A stretch of DNA of 64,000 nucleotides from CALRGE01 sp964360635 (GTDB lineage Bacteria > Patescibacteriota > Gracilibacteria > UBA1369 > 2-02-FULL-48-14). The stretch lies in contig CAYHXO010000003.1 of the NCBI GenBank assembly GCA_964360635.1, forward strand, positions 48,200-112,199. The letters are read 5' to 3'. Position numbers and translations under genes: made by a program. How positions within the stretch are numbered: position 1 is the stretch's first letter; the number at the start of each line of letters is the position of its first letter. The notes under the pieces are model-generated. The model saw only the letters and a list, made by a program, of their open reading frames with translations. It did not search any database and had not been told where the DNA came from. Positions 32,065 through 40,639 of this stretch are shown one piece after another.

Positions 32065-32173
32065 GGACATGTAGTTTGGGTTTTTGAAGGACCGTAATCC
32101 CAGAATAAAAAAGGAGAGATCATGATCTCTCCTTTTTTAATTCCAGGTCCGAAGAAACCCAAACTACATGTCC
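32065..32173. repeat. 19-bp perfect inverted repeat around the glnA terminator
   Basis: GGACATGTAGTTTGGGTTT at 32065-32083 is repeated inverted at 32155-32173, where it encodes the last glnA codons and stop. A further GGACC/GGTCC pair lies inside the arms. The loop holds the terminator hairpin at 32113-32132. The glnA mRNA tail could fold back over its own stop codon if transcription read through. Confidence 0.7.
32107..32138. terminator. Terminator downstream of glnA
   Basis: Perfect palindrome GGAGAGAT-CATG-ATCTCTCC flanked by A6 and T6, so it can act on both strands. It serves glnA on the minus strand and any transcript of the small ORF on the plus strand. Confidence 0.85.
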
Positions 32174-33591
32174 AAGTACCTATCCACTTCCCACTGGCTT
32201 ACATAAGTTCTGTATGAATTCCACTCAGCCATTTTTGCTTCGTAGAAATGATTAAAGAAATGTTCGCCCAAAGCGCTTCGCAAAACTTCATCATCGCGGA
32301 AGGCATCAATCGCTTCTTTCAAAGTTCCGGCAACAGAAGTAACTTTCAACTTTTTCATTTCCTTTGGAGTCAATTCCCAAATGTTATCTTCAATTGGTGC
32401 AGGAGCAACCATTCCCTTTTTGATTCCATCAATTCCAGCTGCAAGCATAACCGCAAAAGTGAGGTATGGGTTCGAAGCAGGATCTGGGCATCGAAGTTCA
32501 CAACGAGTTGCCCTTGGAGCAGTGTGAGGAGTAACTCGAGGAATTCTAATTAGAGCAGATCTATTTCTCTGACCCCAAGCAACGTTTACAGGTGCTTCGT
32601 AACCCACAACAAGACGTTTGTAAGAGTTGATTGTTGGGTTCATAATCGCGTTCATAGCCTTGATATGCACCATTTGACCTGCAATAAAACTCTTCGCTGT
32701 TGTTGAAAGTCCGTAAAGACCATCTTTGTCGTAGAATTTATTTAGACCGTCTTCAAGACCGGCAAGTGACTGATGAACATGCATTCCACTTCCGTTAATT
32801 CCAAAAATCGGTTTTGGCATGAAAGTTGCCTGAAGACCCATTCTTTGAGATATAGCCTTCAAAGTTAATTTAAAAGAAATTGCATTGTCGGCAGTTGCCA
32901 AAGCATCGCCATATCTGAAATTAATTTCGTGCTGACCTGCAGCAACTTCATGGTGAAGCGCTTCAACCTCAATTCCCATCTCATCAAGTGCTAAACTCAT
33001 CGTTCGACGAATTTCAAGCGCAAGATCTGTAGTCTGATCAAAGTAACCAGCACCATCATGTGGATTCGGACCAAAAGTTCCGTCTTCATTTTTCTTGAAC
33101 AAAAAGAATTCTAACTCTGGACCAGTGTTGAAGCTATACCCAAGCTTCTTGATTTCCGCGAGCTGTTTTTTGAGAATCTGGCGTGGATCACCCTCAAAAG
33201 CCTCTCCGTCTGGAAGATAAACATCGCAGATCAATCTTGCAGTTACATCCTCTCCTTTTTTAGTCCAAGGTAGAATACAAAATGTATTCAAGTCTGGCTT
33301 TAAATACATATCTGACTCTGTAATTCTTGTAAAACCTTCAATTGAAGATCCGTCGAACCAAACATTATTATCCATTGCCTCTTCCAATTTATGAGCTGGA
33401 ATTGTTACAGCTTTCAAAACACCAAGAATATCTGTGAATTGCATATCCACAAATTGAACTCCGTTTTCCTTAGCCATGTCCAGAACCATTTGTTTAGTTA
33501 CACCGGTTCTTGGAAATTTTTTGTGCTCTCTTCGCATCGCGCGCACCGGATTGGTGCTTGTTTCAGTTGAGCTTTGTGTGGCGGTTGTCAT
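32164..33591 (-). CDS. glnA: Glutamine synthetase, type I
   Basis: Makes glutamine from glutamate, ammonia and ATP. 475 residues with family motifs WFDGSSIEGF, GINGSGMHVHQSL, KRLVVGYEAPVN and RCPDPASNPYL. The region that carries the adenylylated tyrosine in enteric enzymes reads EDNIWELTP, with tryptophan, so control by adenylylation is unlikely. The N-terminal 20 residues (TTATQSSTETSTNP...) are low complexity. It is divergent from a TrmB-like regulator, which may sense sugar or nitrogen state. Confidence 0.97.
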   Translation of the reverse strand: MTTATQSSTETSTNPVRAMRREHKKFPRTGVTKQMVLDMAKENGVQFVDMQFTDILGVLKAVTIPAHKLEEAMDNNVWFDGSSIEGFTRITESDMYLKPDLNTFCILPWTKKGEDVTARLICDVYLPDGEAFEGDPRQILKKQLAEIKKLGYSFNTGPELEFFLFKKNEDGTFGPNPHDGAGYFDQTTDLALEIRRTMSLALDEMGIEVEALHHEVAAGQHEINFRYGDALATADNAISFKLTLKAISQRMGLQATFMPKPIFGINGSGMHVHQSLAGLEDGLNKFYDKDGLYGLSTTAKSFIAGQMVHIKAMNAIMNPTINSYKRLVVGYEAPVNVAWGQRNRSALIRIPRVTPHTAPRATRCELRCPDPASNPYLTFAVMLAAGIDGIKKGMVAPAPIEDNIWELTPKEMKKLKVTSVAGTLKEAIDAFRDDEVLRSALGEHFFNHFYEAKMAEWNSYRTYVSQWEVDRYLDM

Positions 33592-33778
33592 TGGGGCGTG
33601 GTTAGGAAATACATTAGCGTTTTATTACTTCAAACTACGATCTGCAATAGCGAATTTCCGTGCAAAAAACTCTGTCAGACACTTGCAACAAGCCTCTCTT
33701 GCCTTATCAATTCGACCGGCATATGCTGTTGTTGATTTCGAGCTGTCGGAATTTTCTACAACACAAAAACTCTTGACC

Positions 33779-34507
33779 ATGGAACTAGTAGATGTCCTAA
33801 TTGATATCGGCCTCAGCGACAAAGAATCTCGCGTCTATTTGGCAACACTAGAAATCGGTGCCTCACCCGCTTCCGAAATTGCACTGCGCTCTAAGATGAA
33901 CCGCGTGAGCTGTTATGACATACTCGAAAAGCTCATTAAACGAGGCTTCATTTCCACTTACACTCAAAACAAAATCAAATTTTTCAATGCAATCGATCCC
34001 GACGAAATCAGAAATTCATACCGTCAAAAATACATGAACCTGAAATCCGCCCTCCCCGACCTTCGCCGACTTCACGGAAAAACCTCACATCCACGCGTTA
34101 CATATTACGAAGGCCTCGCCGCAATTAAAAAAATCTACTCCGATACACTCACTGCAAAATCTGAAATTCTAAACTACGCCGACTCAAAACTTATTCGCCA
34201 ACACTGGCCAAACTATGACGATGAATACGTAAACGAAAGAGTAAAACGAAAAATCTACCTACGCGGAATAGCACCAAAAGATTCCCACGGTGAACTCGTT
34301 GCGCTAGAAAACAAAATCCGCCATCGAGAAATCCGCCTCGTCACTCCTGGCGAGTTTTCCTTCGCCAACGAAATCAACATCTACGACGACAAAGTCTCAA
34401 TCATCTCCTTCGGCTCGGATCTACTCGGCATGATTATCGAAAACCGCGAAATCGCCGACACTCAAAGAGCAATTTTCAAAATGGCCTGGGAGTTTGCTAA
34501 AAACTAG
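33779..34507 (+). CDS. TrmB-family transcriptional regulator
   Basis: 242 residues from the ATG at 33779. The frame stays open further upstream into glnA, but homology starts here. The N-terminal winged helix (VLIDIGLSDKESRVYLATLE, SKMNRVSCYDILEKLIKRG) is the TrmB type common in archaea and Patescibacteria. The C-terminal part (about 90-242) resembles the effector-binding region. Divergent to glnA with 187 bp between starts, so it may regulate glnA; the ligand is unknown. Confidence 0.82.
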   Translation: MELVDVLIDIGLSDKESRVYLATLEIGASPASEIALRSKMNRVSCYDILEKLIKRGFISTYTQNKIKFFNAIDPDEIRNSYRQKYMNLKSALPDLRRLHGKTSHPRVTYYEGLAAIKKIYSDTLTAKSEILNYADSKLIRQHWPNYDDEYVNERVKRKIYLRGIAPKDSHGELVALENKIRHREIRLVTPGEFSFANEINIYDDKVSIISFGSDLLGMIIENREIADTQRAIFKMAWEFAKN

Positions 34508-34803
34508 TAAGATGCGAATTCAAATCCGTAACTTGACCGATTCAATTCTTCCTCACCAACCATAACATCATTTACAAGAAGCCTAAATTTAACTCGGTAT
34601 GGACCTAATTCTGGTTTATTCAGGTCAGGAATAAGTAAATTTGCAGCTTCAACTCTAGCAAAAATCATTGCTTCATGATCTGATTTAAATCCTGTACCCT
34701 CTCTTTCTTTCAATTTGCATTCCAACAATTTTCTATCAGGTTCACTAACCTCGCCCCTCATATTCTCTCGTGTATACTCCAATACGTATTCACGTTCACC
34801 CAT
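34504..34803 (-). CDS. Conserved-looking protein of unknown function
   Basis: 99 residues with no recognised family. It is charged at the start (GEREYVLEYTRENMRGEV) and contains a strand-like ending (YRVKFRLLVNDVMVGEEEL). Overlaps the convergent TrmB gene stop by 4 bp. The ATG at 34803 is the only good start. Confidence 0.55.
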   Translation of the reverse strand: MGEREYVLEYTRENMRGEVSEPDRKLLECKLKEREGTGFKSDHEAMIFARVEAANLLIPDLNKPELGPYRVKFRLLVNDVMVGEEELNRSSYGFEFASY

Positions 34804-34861
34804 ATTTTATATTTAAAGGAAATCTTTATAACAAATCCGCCGATATTTTACAAGAAGACAG

Positions 34862-34889
34862 TTGACTGAAAGGTAAAAAACCGTAAAAT
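34862..34889 (+). promoter_or_regulatory. efp promoter
   Basis: TTGACT (34862-34867), 16-bp spacer, TAAAAT (34884-34889). Predicted leader about 15 nt. Confidence 0.65.
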
Positions 34890-34910
34890 GAAGCAGAAAT
34901 AACCCATTTT

Positions 34911-35471
34911 ATGGCACAATCAATTACAGACTTAAAAGTAGGTGTGGTACTAAATCACTCAAATGCTCCTTACCAAATCATTTCGAACTCATTCATGCGA
35001 ACAGCGCAGAGAAAGCCGGTTATGAGAACAAAACTTAAGAACTTGATGAACGGAAATGTAATGGAGAAAACTTTCATAGCAGGTGAATCTTTTGAAGTTG
35101 CAGATGTAGGCCGAAAAACAATCCAGTTCCTATATAAAGACTCAGACAACGCATATTTCATGGACAGCGAAAATTTCGACCAGTTCAGTTTCACTCTTGA
35201 AAGCCTTGGCGACATGGCAAATTATCTTCAAGACGGAAAAGAAATGACAGCTCTAATGTACGAAGGAAGACCAATTTCTATACAGCTTCCTCCAAAAGTA
35301 GAACTAAAAGTTGTTGAAACTACTCCTGGCATTAAAGGCGATCGAGCTCAAAGCGGTACAAAAATCGCAATTGTTGAATCCGGCGCGTCAGTAAACGTTC
35401 CCCTATTCGTGAATGAAGGCGATATGATTCGTGTGAACACAGAGACAGGAGAATATGTTGAGCGGGCTTAA
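34911..35471 (+). CDS. efp: Elongation factor P with glutamine at the modification site
   Basis: Relieves ribosome stalling at polyproline. 186 residues in three beta domains; KLKNLMNGNVMEKTF and the C-terminal GDMIRVNTETGEYVERA are typical. The domain I loop that carries the modified Lys34 in E. coli (KPGKGQAF) reads RTAQRKPV, so residue 33, the equivalent position, is Gln flanked by basic residues. Neither lysine modification nor arginine rhamnosylation could act there. The gene has its own promoter and probably carries the 35480 gene. Confidence 0.95.
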   Translation: MAQSITDLKVGVVLNHSNAPYQIISNSFMRTAQRKPVMRTKLKNLMNGNVMEKTFIAGESFEVADVGRKTIQFLYKDSDNAYFMDSENFDQFSFTLESLGDMANYLQDGKEMTALMYEGRPISIQLPPKVELKVVETTPGIKGDRAQSGTKIAIVESGASVNVPLFVNEGDMIRVNTETGEYVERA

Positions 35472-35479
35472 TTTGAATT

Positions 35480-36280
35480 ATGAATTACGCACCTGATCTT
35501 ATAGATTATTACGCAGAGCTAGGTGATAAAAAACCCGAATCAGTTTTGGCCGATCCTGAATTTACACGAAGAGCACTTTCTGAAATTTCACCATCTGCTT
35601 TGGTGGGAGCTGTTGCAAGAGAAATTGCTCCAGAAAATATAGATTCAACTATTGAAAATCTTTCCAAATTCGAGCGCGCGCGAGTTTTAATGATCTTAGG
35701 TGAAGAAGAGAAGGCGAATAAATTATATCGAGAAATTTTAGCAAATACTAAAGACAGAGGATTAAGAGGGAAAACTTACGCAAACTTAGCAAGCATGAAT
35801 GTTGGCAAAGTAGATTTTGATAGTTTAAATGGACCGAAAAATTTATTCCGAGCAGCAATCAAAGAGGGCTATCTACCGGCATACGCACAATGCGCTGTAG
35901 CATATGAACGATTAGGTCGAACTGCAGAGGCAAAAAATGTTGCCAAAACTGGATTAGCAAGTGGTGATGGCAACTCTGCAATAATGTTGATTAGACTCAT
36001 GCCAGAAGTGATTGAAGAGCCTGATAGCAGATCTTTATGGGAACTAATAAAGGCTTCATTTAAGGGTGATGATGCAGCAGACAAACAAAGTGAAATAAAT
36101 CGACAAGAAAGGGAGTGGATCATAAAAATGTTGAAAGAACATGGAATAAATTTAGAACGTGCAGGAAAAGAATTTTATGCATCGATAAAAACAAAGGAGA
36201 ACCAAAACATGCTTAGCAGATTTATTGAAAGATTACCTGCAGAAGAGGTAGGTATGTGTGGCGTAACTCTTGATGAATAA
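35480..36280 (+). CDS. Helical-repeat (TPR-like) protein
   Basis: 266 residues. The middle has two or three TPR-like helix pairs (ARVLMILGEEEKANKLYREIL, RGKTYANLASMNVGK, YAQCAVAYERLGRTAEAKNVA), suggesting a scaffold for protein contacts. No signal or membrane segment. It begins 8 bp after the efp stop. Specific role unknown. Confidence 0.6.
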   Translation: MNYAPDLIDYYAELGDKKPESVLADPEFTRRALSEISPSALVGAVAREIAPENIDSTIENLSKFERARVLMILGEEEKANKLYREILANTKDRGLRGKTYANLASMNVGKVDFDSLNGPKNLFRAAIKEGYLPAYAQCAVAYERLGRTAEAKNVAKTGLASGDGNSAIMLIRLMPEVIEEPDSRSLWELIKASFKGDDAADKQSEINRQEREWIIKMLKEHGINLERAGKEFYASIKTKENQNMLSRFIERLPAEEVGMCGVTLDE

Positions 36281-36282
36281 TT

Positions 36283-36756
36283 TTAAAGTTCCAACACAGC
36301 AACTCTTTCGGCTACATTTTTATGACTCTCAATGAGAGATTTCATTTCATGCTCGAGTCTAACTAACGCAGCTTTCGTGTCGTCGTGGAATTTTAGGTTG
36401 AGGGAACGGAACTCGGTGAATTGTTCTTGATTAACAAGATTAGAAATATTCACTCGGTGATCGATCACTTCAACCACAACATTGTGAAGAGTTTTCTCAA
36501 CATCAAAGAGTCGCTGCTCAACAAGTATAAGTTTTGATTCAACACGACCTAACCTCGCTTCGACTTTATCTATTTTGCGCTCGAGTTTATCCATTCTGGC
36601 TTCTATTTTATTCATTCGGTTTTCAAGGGCATCCATGCGCACTTCAATAGAATCAAGCCTAATTTCGACTGCATCCAGTCGTTTAAGAATTTCCTCATTT
36701 TGACCTTTCAGGAAGTTAATTCCATCAAGGATAAGTTGTAAATTGTCGTTATTCAT
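36283..36756 (-). CDS. Coiled-coil protein
   Basis: 157 residues from the ATG at 36756; the frame also opens from a GTG at 36780. Residues about 20-90 are an almost perfect heptad array (RLDAVEIRLDSIEVRMDALE, NRMNKIEARMDKLERKID...), so it forms a long coiled coil. No membrane segment. An inverted repeat TGGTTA-GTAT-TAACCA (36764-36779) just upstream may be an operator. Its stop faces the 35480 gene with a 2-bp gap. Confidence 0.65.
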   Translation of the reverse strand: MNNDNLQLILDGINFLKGQNEEILKRLDAVEIRLDSIEVRMDALENRMNKIEARMDKLERKIDKVEARLGRVESKLILVEQRLFDVEKTLHNVVVEVIDHRVNISNLVNQEQFTEFRSLNLKFHDDTKAALVRLEHEMKSLIESHKNVAERVAVLEL

Positions 36757-36831
36757 GTGATTTTGGTTAGTATTAACCACCTAATTTTAATGAGTAAATC
36801 TGAATAAGTCCTGAATTTTTCCTGCAATAAT

Positions 36832-37050
36832 TCACTTGAAAGTTTCCCTAAGCTCATCCTGTTTTCTTAAAATATCACTAGCCTTACAAAACATAGCCAA
36901 CTCTTCAGTGCTCATTGATTCAAGAAAATATTTTCGCTCTTCTTCGGCTTTTGTAGCAAAATACTTTTTACAGTAAAAATCGAGCTGTTCACTGATCTTA
37001 TCCACCTTTTTATTTAAGTTTGCCAATTCATTTAAAGTAGCGTCTTGCAT
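36832..37050 (-). CDS. Small helical protein of unknown function
   Basis: 72 residues from the ATG at 37050 (MQDATLNELANLNKKVDKI); an upstream start at 37104 would add 18 residues. Helical with a coiled-coil start, similar in size and character to the neighbouring coiled-coil gene on the same strand. Family unknown. Confidence 0.5.
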   Translation of the reverse strand: MQDATLNELANLNKKVDKISEQLDFYCKKYFATKAEEERKYFLESMSTEELAMFCKASDILRKQDELRETFK

Positions 37051-37168
37051 ATGGTTGCAGGTAAAAACTAATAAATTTTTGGAGAAGTACGTGGGACTTC
37101 CCACTATAAACGAAGTCCAAAAACCGTCAAGAAAGCCGACTTTACGCGAAGCATAATTTTCTGTCGCG

Positions 37169-38635
37169 CTAAATCTTCGGTCTCATCTTACCCCAATCTG
37201 TAGCTTGTTCGAAGGCAGCGGCGGTTTGTAAAATTAGACTTTCACTCCACATTGGACCCATTATTTGTAAACCAATTGGAAGACCTTTAGAAGAAAATCC
37301 ACAAGGAATGGAAATACCAGGAATTCCGGCGGCACTTGGCGGAATTGTGAGAGCATCTGCAAGATACATCGCAAGAGGATTTGCGGCCTTTTCACCAACC
37401 TTAAATGCAGGTGTTGGTGAAGCTGGAGCCATCATTACATCAACTTCTTTAAAAGCTCTGTCAAAATCCTGAATAATTAAGGTTCGAGCTCGCTGAGCCT
37501 GCTTGTAATAAGCGTCGGCATAGCCTGCAGAAAGCACGAAAGTTCCAACCATGATTCTGCGCTTAATTTCACTACCAAAACCTTCCCCACGACTTCGTTT
37601 ATAATAATCTATCAAATCTGCAACTTCACCATCAGGCTTGTGGCCAAAACGAATTCCATCATATCGAGATAAATTTGTGGAAAGTTCACCAGGCATTGTC
37701 ACGTAGTAAACCGCAACTCCGTATTTTGTCATTGGTAAACTGATTTCACTAATTATCGCACCCATTTTTTCATATTCTTTCACGGCCGCCATCACAGAAT
37801 CTCTAACTTCCTGTTCAACACCTTCAGCAAAATATTCTTTCGGCACACCAATTCGAAGTCCCTTCACTCCCTTTGCAAGATTCGCCGTATAATCAGGCAC
37901 TTCAACCTGTGGAGTTGTTGAATCAAATTTATCAGAACCAGCAATTGCATTCATAATAATTGCTGCATCTTGAGCAGTTCGTGCAAATGGACCAACTGTA
38001 TCCCAACTCGAAGCCATGGCCGTCACACCAAATCTGCTAACTCGCCCGTATGTAACCTTCAAACCGACACAACCTGAAAGCGAAGCTGGCTGACGAATTG
38101 ATCCTCCAGTATCCGTTCCCAAAGCAAAATAAACTTGGCCGGCAGCAACCGCAGAGGTACTTCCACCTGAAGACCCTCCAGGAACATATTCAGGATTCCA
38201 CGGATTCAAACTCGGCCCAAAAGCTGAAGTTTCAGTTGAAGCCCCACAAGCAAATTGATCAAGATTATTTTTTCCTAAAAGCACGTACCCATTGTCTAAT
38301 AATCGCTGTGTTGCAGTTGATTCATAAGGCGGCACAAAATTTTCAAGCATTTTTGAAGAACAAGTTGAACGAATTCCGCGAGTATTGAAAAGATCTTTCA
38401 TACCTGCTGGCACGCCTTCCAGTGGAAGAATTTCTTCACCAGCTGCAATTTTTTTATCAGCCAATGCCGCACGCGCATATGCGTGATCTTCAGTCAAAGT
38501 TAAGAAATTATGCAGCTTTCCGTCAGTTGCTTTAATGCGTGCGTAAGAAGAATCAACAAGATCTTTTGAAGAGAATTTTTTCGACTTCAGACCCTCGTGA
38601 GCCTCCGCAATTGACAGCCAGTGTAAATCACTCAT
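37169..38635 (-). CDS. gatA: Aspartyl/glutamyl-tRNA amidotransferase subunit A
   Basis: Amidase subunit of GatCAB, which converts Glu-tRNA(Gln) or Asp-tRNA(Asn). 488 residues. The amidase signature GGSSGGSTSAVAAG includes the cis-serine, GTDTGGSIRQPASL the nucleophile and GMKDLFNTRG the catalytic lysine. The ATG overlaps the gatC stop (ATGA). GatB is not in the window. Confidence 0.97.
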   Translation of the reverse strand: MSDLHWLSIAEAHEGLKSKKFSSKDLVDSSYARIKATDGKLHNFLTLTEDHAYARAALADKKIAAGEEILPLEGVPAGMKDLFNTRGIRSTCSSKMLENFVPPYESTATQRLLDNGYVLLGKNNLDQFACGASTETSAFGPSLNPWNPEYVPGGSSGGSTSAVAAGQVYFALGTDTGGSIRQPASLSGCVGLKVTYGRVSRFGVTAMASSWDTVGPFARTAQDAAIIMNAIAGSDKFDSTTPQVEVPDYTANLAKGVKGLRIGVPKEYFAEGVEQEVRDSVMAAVKEYEKMGAIISEISLPMTKYGVAVYYVTMPGELSTNLSRYDGIRFGHKPDGEVADLIDYYKRSRGEGFGSEIKRRIMVGTFVLSAGYADAYYKQAQRARTLIIQDFDRAFKEVDVMMAPASPTPAFKVGEKAANPLAMYLADALTIPPSAAGIPGISIPCGFSSKGLPIGLQIMGPMWSESLILQTAAAFEQATDWGKMRPKI

Positions 38636-38922
38636 ATTACGCGTTTAGTTTTAATTTGATGTTTGTCCTTTGGTAACGGACTGCACTCTAAAAGTTCGTC
38701 GGGTTTACACAAACTCTGCGAAACCACATCTTCTCTAAGCACATTTGTAAGTCCCGTCACCTGATTTGTTTCAGGAACTCCGGTCGTATCAAGCTCTTTC
38801 AAAACCTCAACATAATCCAAAATATTCGTGAGCTGTCCTGCAAAAAGTTCAACTTCTTCATCAGTTAGATGAAGCCTTGCAAGATGCGCAATTTTCCTGA
38901 CCTGTTCGGTTGTAAGTTGCAT
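38632..38922 (-). CDS. gatC: Aspartyl/glutamyl-tRNA amidotransferase subunit C
   Basis: 96-residue clamp subunit that holds GatA and GatB together. The family start (TTEQVRKIAHLARLHLTDEE) and the tail (LREDVVSQSLCKPDELLECS) are clear. First gene of the gatCA pair. Confidence 0.95.
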   Translation of the reverse strand: MQLTTEQVRKIAHLARLHLTDEEVELFAGQLTNILDYVEVLKELDTTGVPETNQVTGLTNVLREDVVSQSLCKPDELLECSPLPKDKHQIKTKRVI

Positions 38923-38992
38923 GCGGCCAGTTTAAATCAAAACAAATCCCCCGTCGACGGGAAATTAAAACATAAAATACTGTCGACTTCAC

Positions 38993-39020
38993 TTGAAGTA
39001 CCCAAAGGATAAGTTATACT
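38993..39020 (+). promoter_or_regulatory. Promoter of the 39027-41385 cluster, leaderless geometry
   Basis: TTGAAG (38993-38998), 16-bp spacer, TATACT (39015-39020). Only 6 bp separate the -10 from the ATG at 39027, so transcription should start on the start codon. Confidence 0.6.
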
Positions 39021-39026
39021 ATCCGC

Positions 39027-39341
39027 ATGCAGAAAACCCTCCAAAATATTTCGCAGATTGCATTCTTTTTCTTCCTTATTTTGGGGCTTTTCCATATCTC
39101 AGCCGCATTTCTCGTGGCACAACAAGTAATAAATAAACCGGATCTATTGATTTTCAGAGGCTTAGACCTTCCCTTTCTTTTCGCGGCCCTAGCTCTTGGC
39201 ACTTCGCGCTTATCATTGCGGTTAGGTAGCATTTTCGGCGGCGAAAAAGTCGCCTTCATTATTCTTTCAACTCTGTCTATAATTTTATTCTGTTTTGCTC
39301 TTTATTTAAATTTCTTTCTGCCAGATGCAAACCTCGGATAA
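39027..39341 (+). CDS. Small membrane protein of unknown function
   Basis: 104 residues with three hydrophobic segments (about 10-33, 46-60 and 78-98). First gene of an operon with a RibL-like enzyme, ftsX and recO, overlapping the next gene by 17 bp. Family not recognised. Confidence 0.65.
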   Translation: MQKTLQNISQIAFFFFLILGLFHISAAFLVAQQVINKPDLLIFRGLDLPFLFAALALGTSRLSLRLGSIFGGEKVAFIILSTLSIILFCFALYLNFFLPDANLG

Positions 39342-39768
39342 AAAATTAGTGATGGCATTCGGTACTTTTGACTTTTTTCACGCCGGTCATGAAAATTATC
39401 TAAAACAGGCAAAAGCACTCGGAGAAACACTAATTGTAACTGTAGCGCGTGACGTAACAGTAAAAAAAATCAAAGGATTCGACCCGACTCACAACGAAAA
39501 AACCCGTCTGAAAAATGTGACCAACTGTCAGCATGTTGATAAAGCGGTGCTCGGAAACCCGGACGATAAATATAAAGTGATAAAAAAATACAAACCGAAT
39601 ATTCTCGCACTCGGATACGATCAGTTTGTATTTACCTACGATCTCAAAAAATTCTTCATCAAAGAAAAACTCGACATAGAAATTATCAGGTTAGAACCAT
39701 ACCAACCACAAGCTTTCAAAAGCTCCATCCTACGCAACAATGCGAATCAAACTCCACCACAACTTTAA
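39325..39768 (+). CDS. RibL-like FAD synthetase / nucleotidyltransferase
   Basis: 147 residues, HxGH nucleotidyltransferase fold: AFGTFDFFHAGHENYL, then ETLIVTVARDVTVKKIKGFD and ILALGYDQFVF. The combination VARD...V...IKG with LGYDQ matches archaeal RibL FAD synthetases better than TagD-type glycerol-3-phosphate cytidylyltransferases. With the lone riboflavin kinase at 17605-17943 it would complete riboflavin to FMN to FAD. The substrate is inferred. Overlaps ftsX by 29 bp. Confidence 0.72.
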   Translation: MQTSDKKLVMAFGTFDFFHAGHENYLKQAKALGETLIVTVARDVTVKKIKGFDPTHNEKTRLKNVTNCQHVDKAVLGNPDDKYKVIKKYKPNILALGYDQFVFTYDLKKFFIKEKLDIEIIRLEPYQPQAFKSSILRNNANQTPPQL

Positions 39769-40639
39769 ACGACTGGCCCAAATTTCCCTGCAAAACATTG
39801 GACGAAATCTCCTGCTTAGTGTTGCAACGGCGGTTATGATGGGTCTGATTTTGTTCATTTTCAATGTGATAATGGTTTTGAACGTGCTAACTCAAGCAAC
39901 AATGGAAAAAATTGGTGAGAAAGTTGATCTGATTCTTTACATTTCTGACGATGCCCTCACATTTGAAATCGAAGAAATGGTGAAAGACATTCAAAGTATT
40001 CCAGTTGTAAAAAGTGCAGTTTATACCAGCAAACAACAAGCTCTTTCCGGTTTTCTTTCTGAATATCCCGACAAAGCCGATCCGTTCACAAATTACGGAA
40101 TTGCAAACCCACTTCCGGGAAACATTAAAATCATAACTGATGAGCCTGAAAATCACAGTATCGTGACCGACTATATTAAAAAAAGTGACTACTCAAAATA
40201 TCTCGTGAATTCTGCGAGCTCTAACGAAAATCAAGAAATCGTTACTCGATTAATCAGCGTCACCAATTTCACACAAAAACTCATTTTCGGAGTAATTATC
40301 ACGTTTATTTTCGGATCGCTCTTGATAATCATCAACGCAATTCACCTAAGCATTTTCACCAGAAGACTCGAAATTCAAATTATGCAACTCGTGGGAGCAA
40401 ACCCAAACATGATCAGATTTCCATTTATTTTCGAAGGCATAATTTACAGCCTCATCGCTGTCTTTTTCAGCTTCACACTACTCACGGTTTTTCTAGAAGG
40501 ATCAGAACTCACATCACTTGCCAATTTCAAAGAAAATTTTCATCCATTTATCCTTTTCGGATCTGAACTTGTGGGAAGCGTCGTAATCGGCGTGACTTCA
40601 AGTTACATCGCTTTGAACTATTATCTTAGAAATTCATGA
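39740..40639 (+). CDS. ftsX: FtsX cell-division permease-like protein
   Basis: Partner of FtsE that transmits a signal to wall hydrolases at division. 299 residues: first membrane segment near 25-50, an external domain, then three further segments, with FTRRLEIQIMQLVGANPNMIR matching the family motif. No ftsE is adjacent, so the ATPase is elsewhere. Overlaps the RibL-like gene (29 bp) and recO (ATGA). Confidence 0.87.
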   Translation: MRIKLHHNFKRLAQISLQNIGRNLLLSVATAVMMGLILFIFNVIMVLNVLTQATMEKIGEKVDLILYISDDALTFEIEEMVKDIQSIPVVKSAVYTSKQQALSGFLSEYPDKADPFTNYGIANPLPGNIKIITDEPENHSIVTDYIKKSDYSKYLVNSASSNENQEIVTRLISVTNFTQKLIFGVIITFIFGSLLIIINAIHLSIFTRRLEIQIMQLVGANPNMIRFPFIFEGIIYSLIAVFFSFTLLTVFLEGSELTSLANFKENFHPFILFGSELVGSVVIGVTSSYIALNYYLRNS

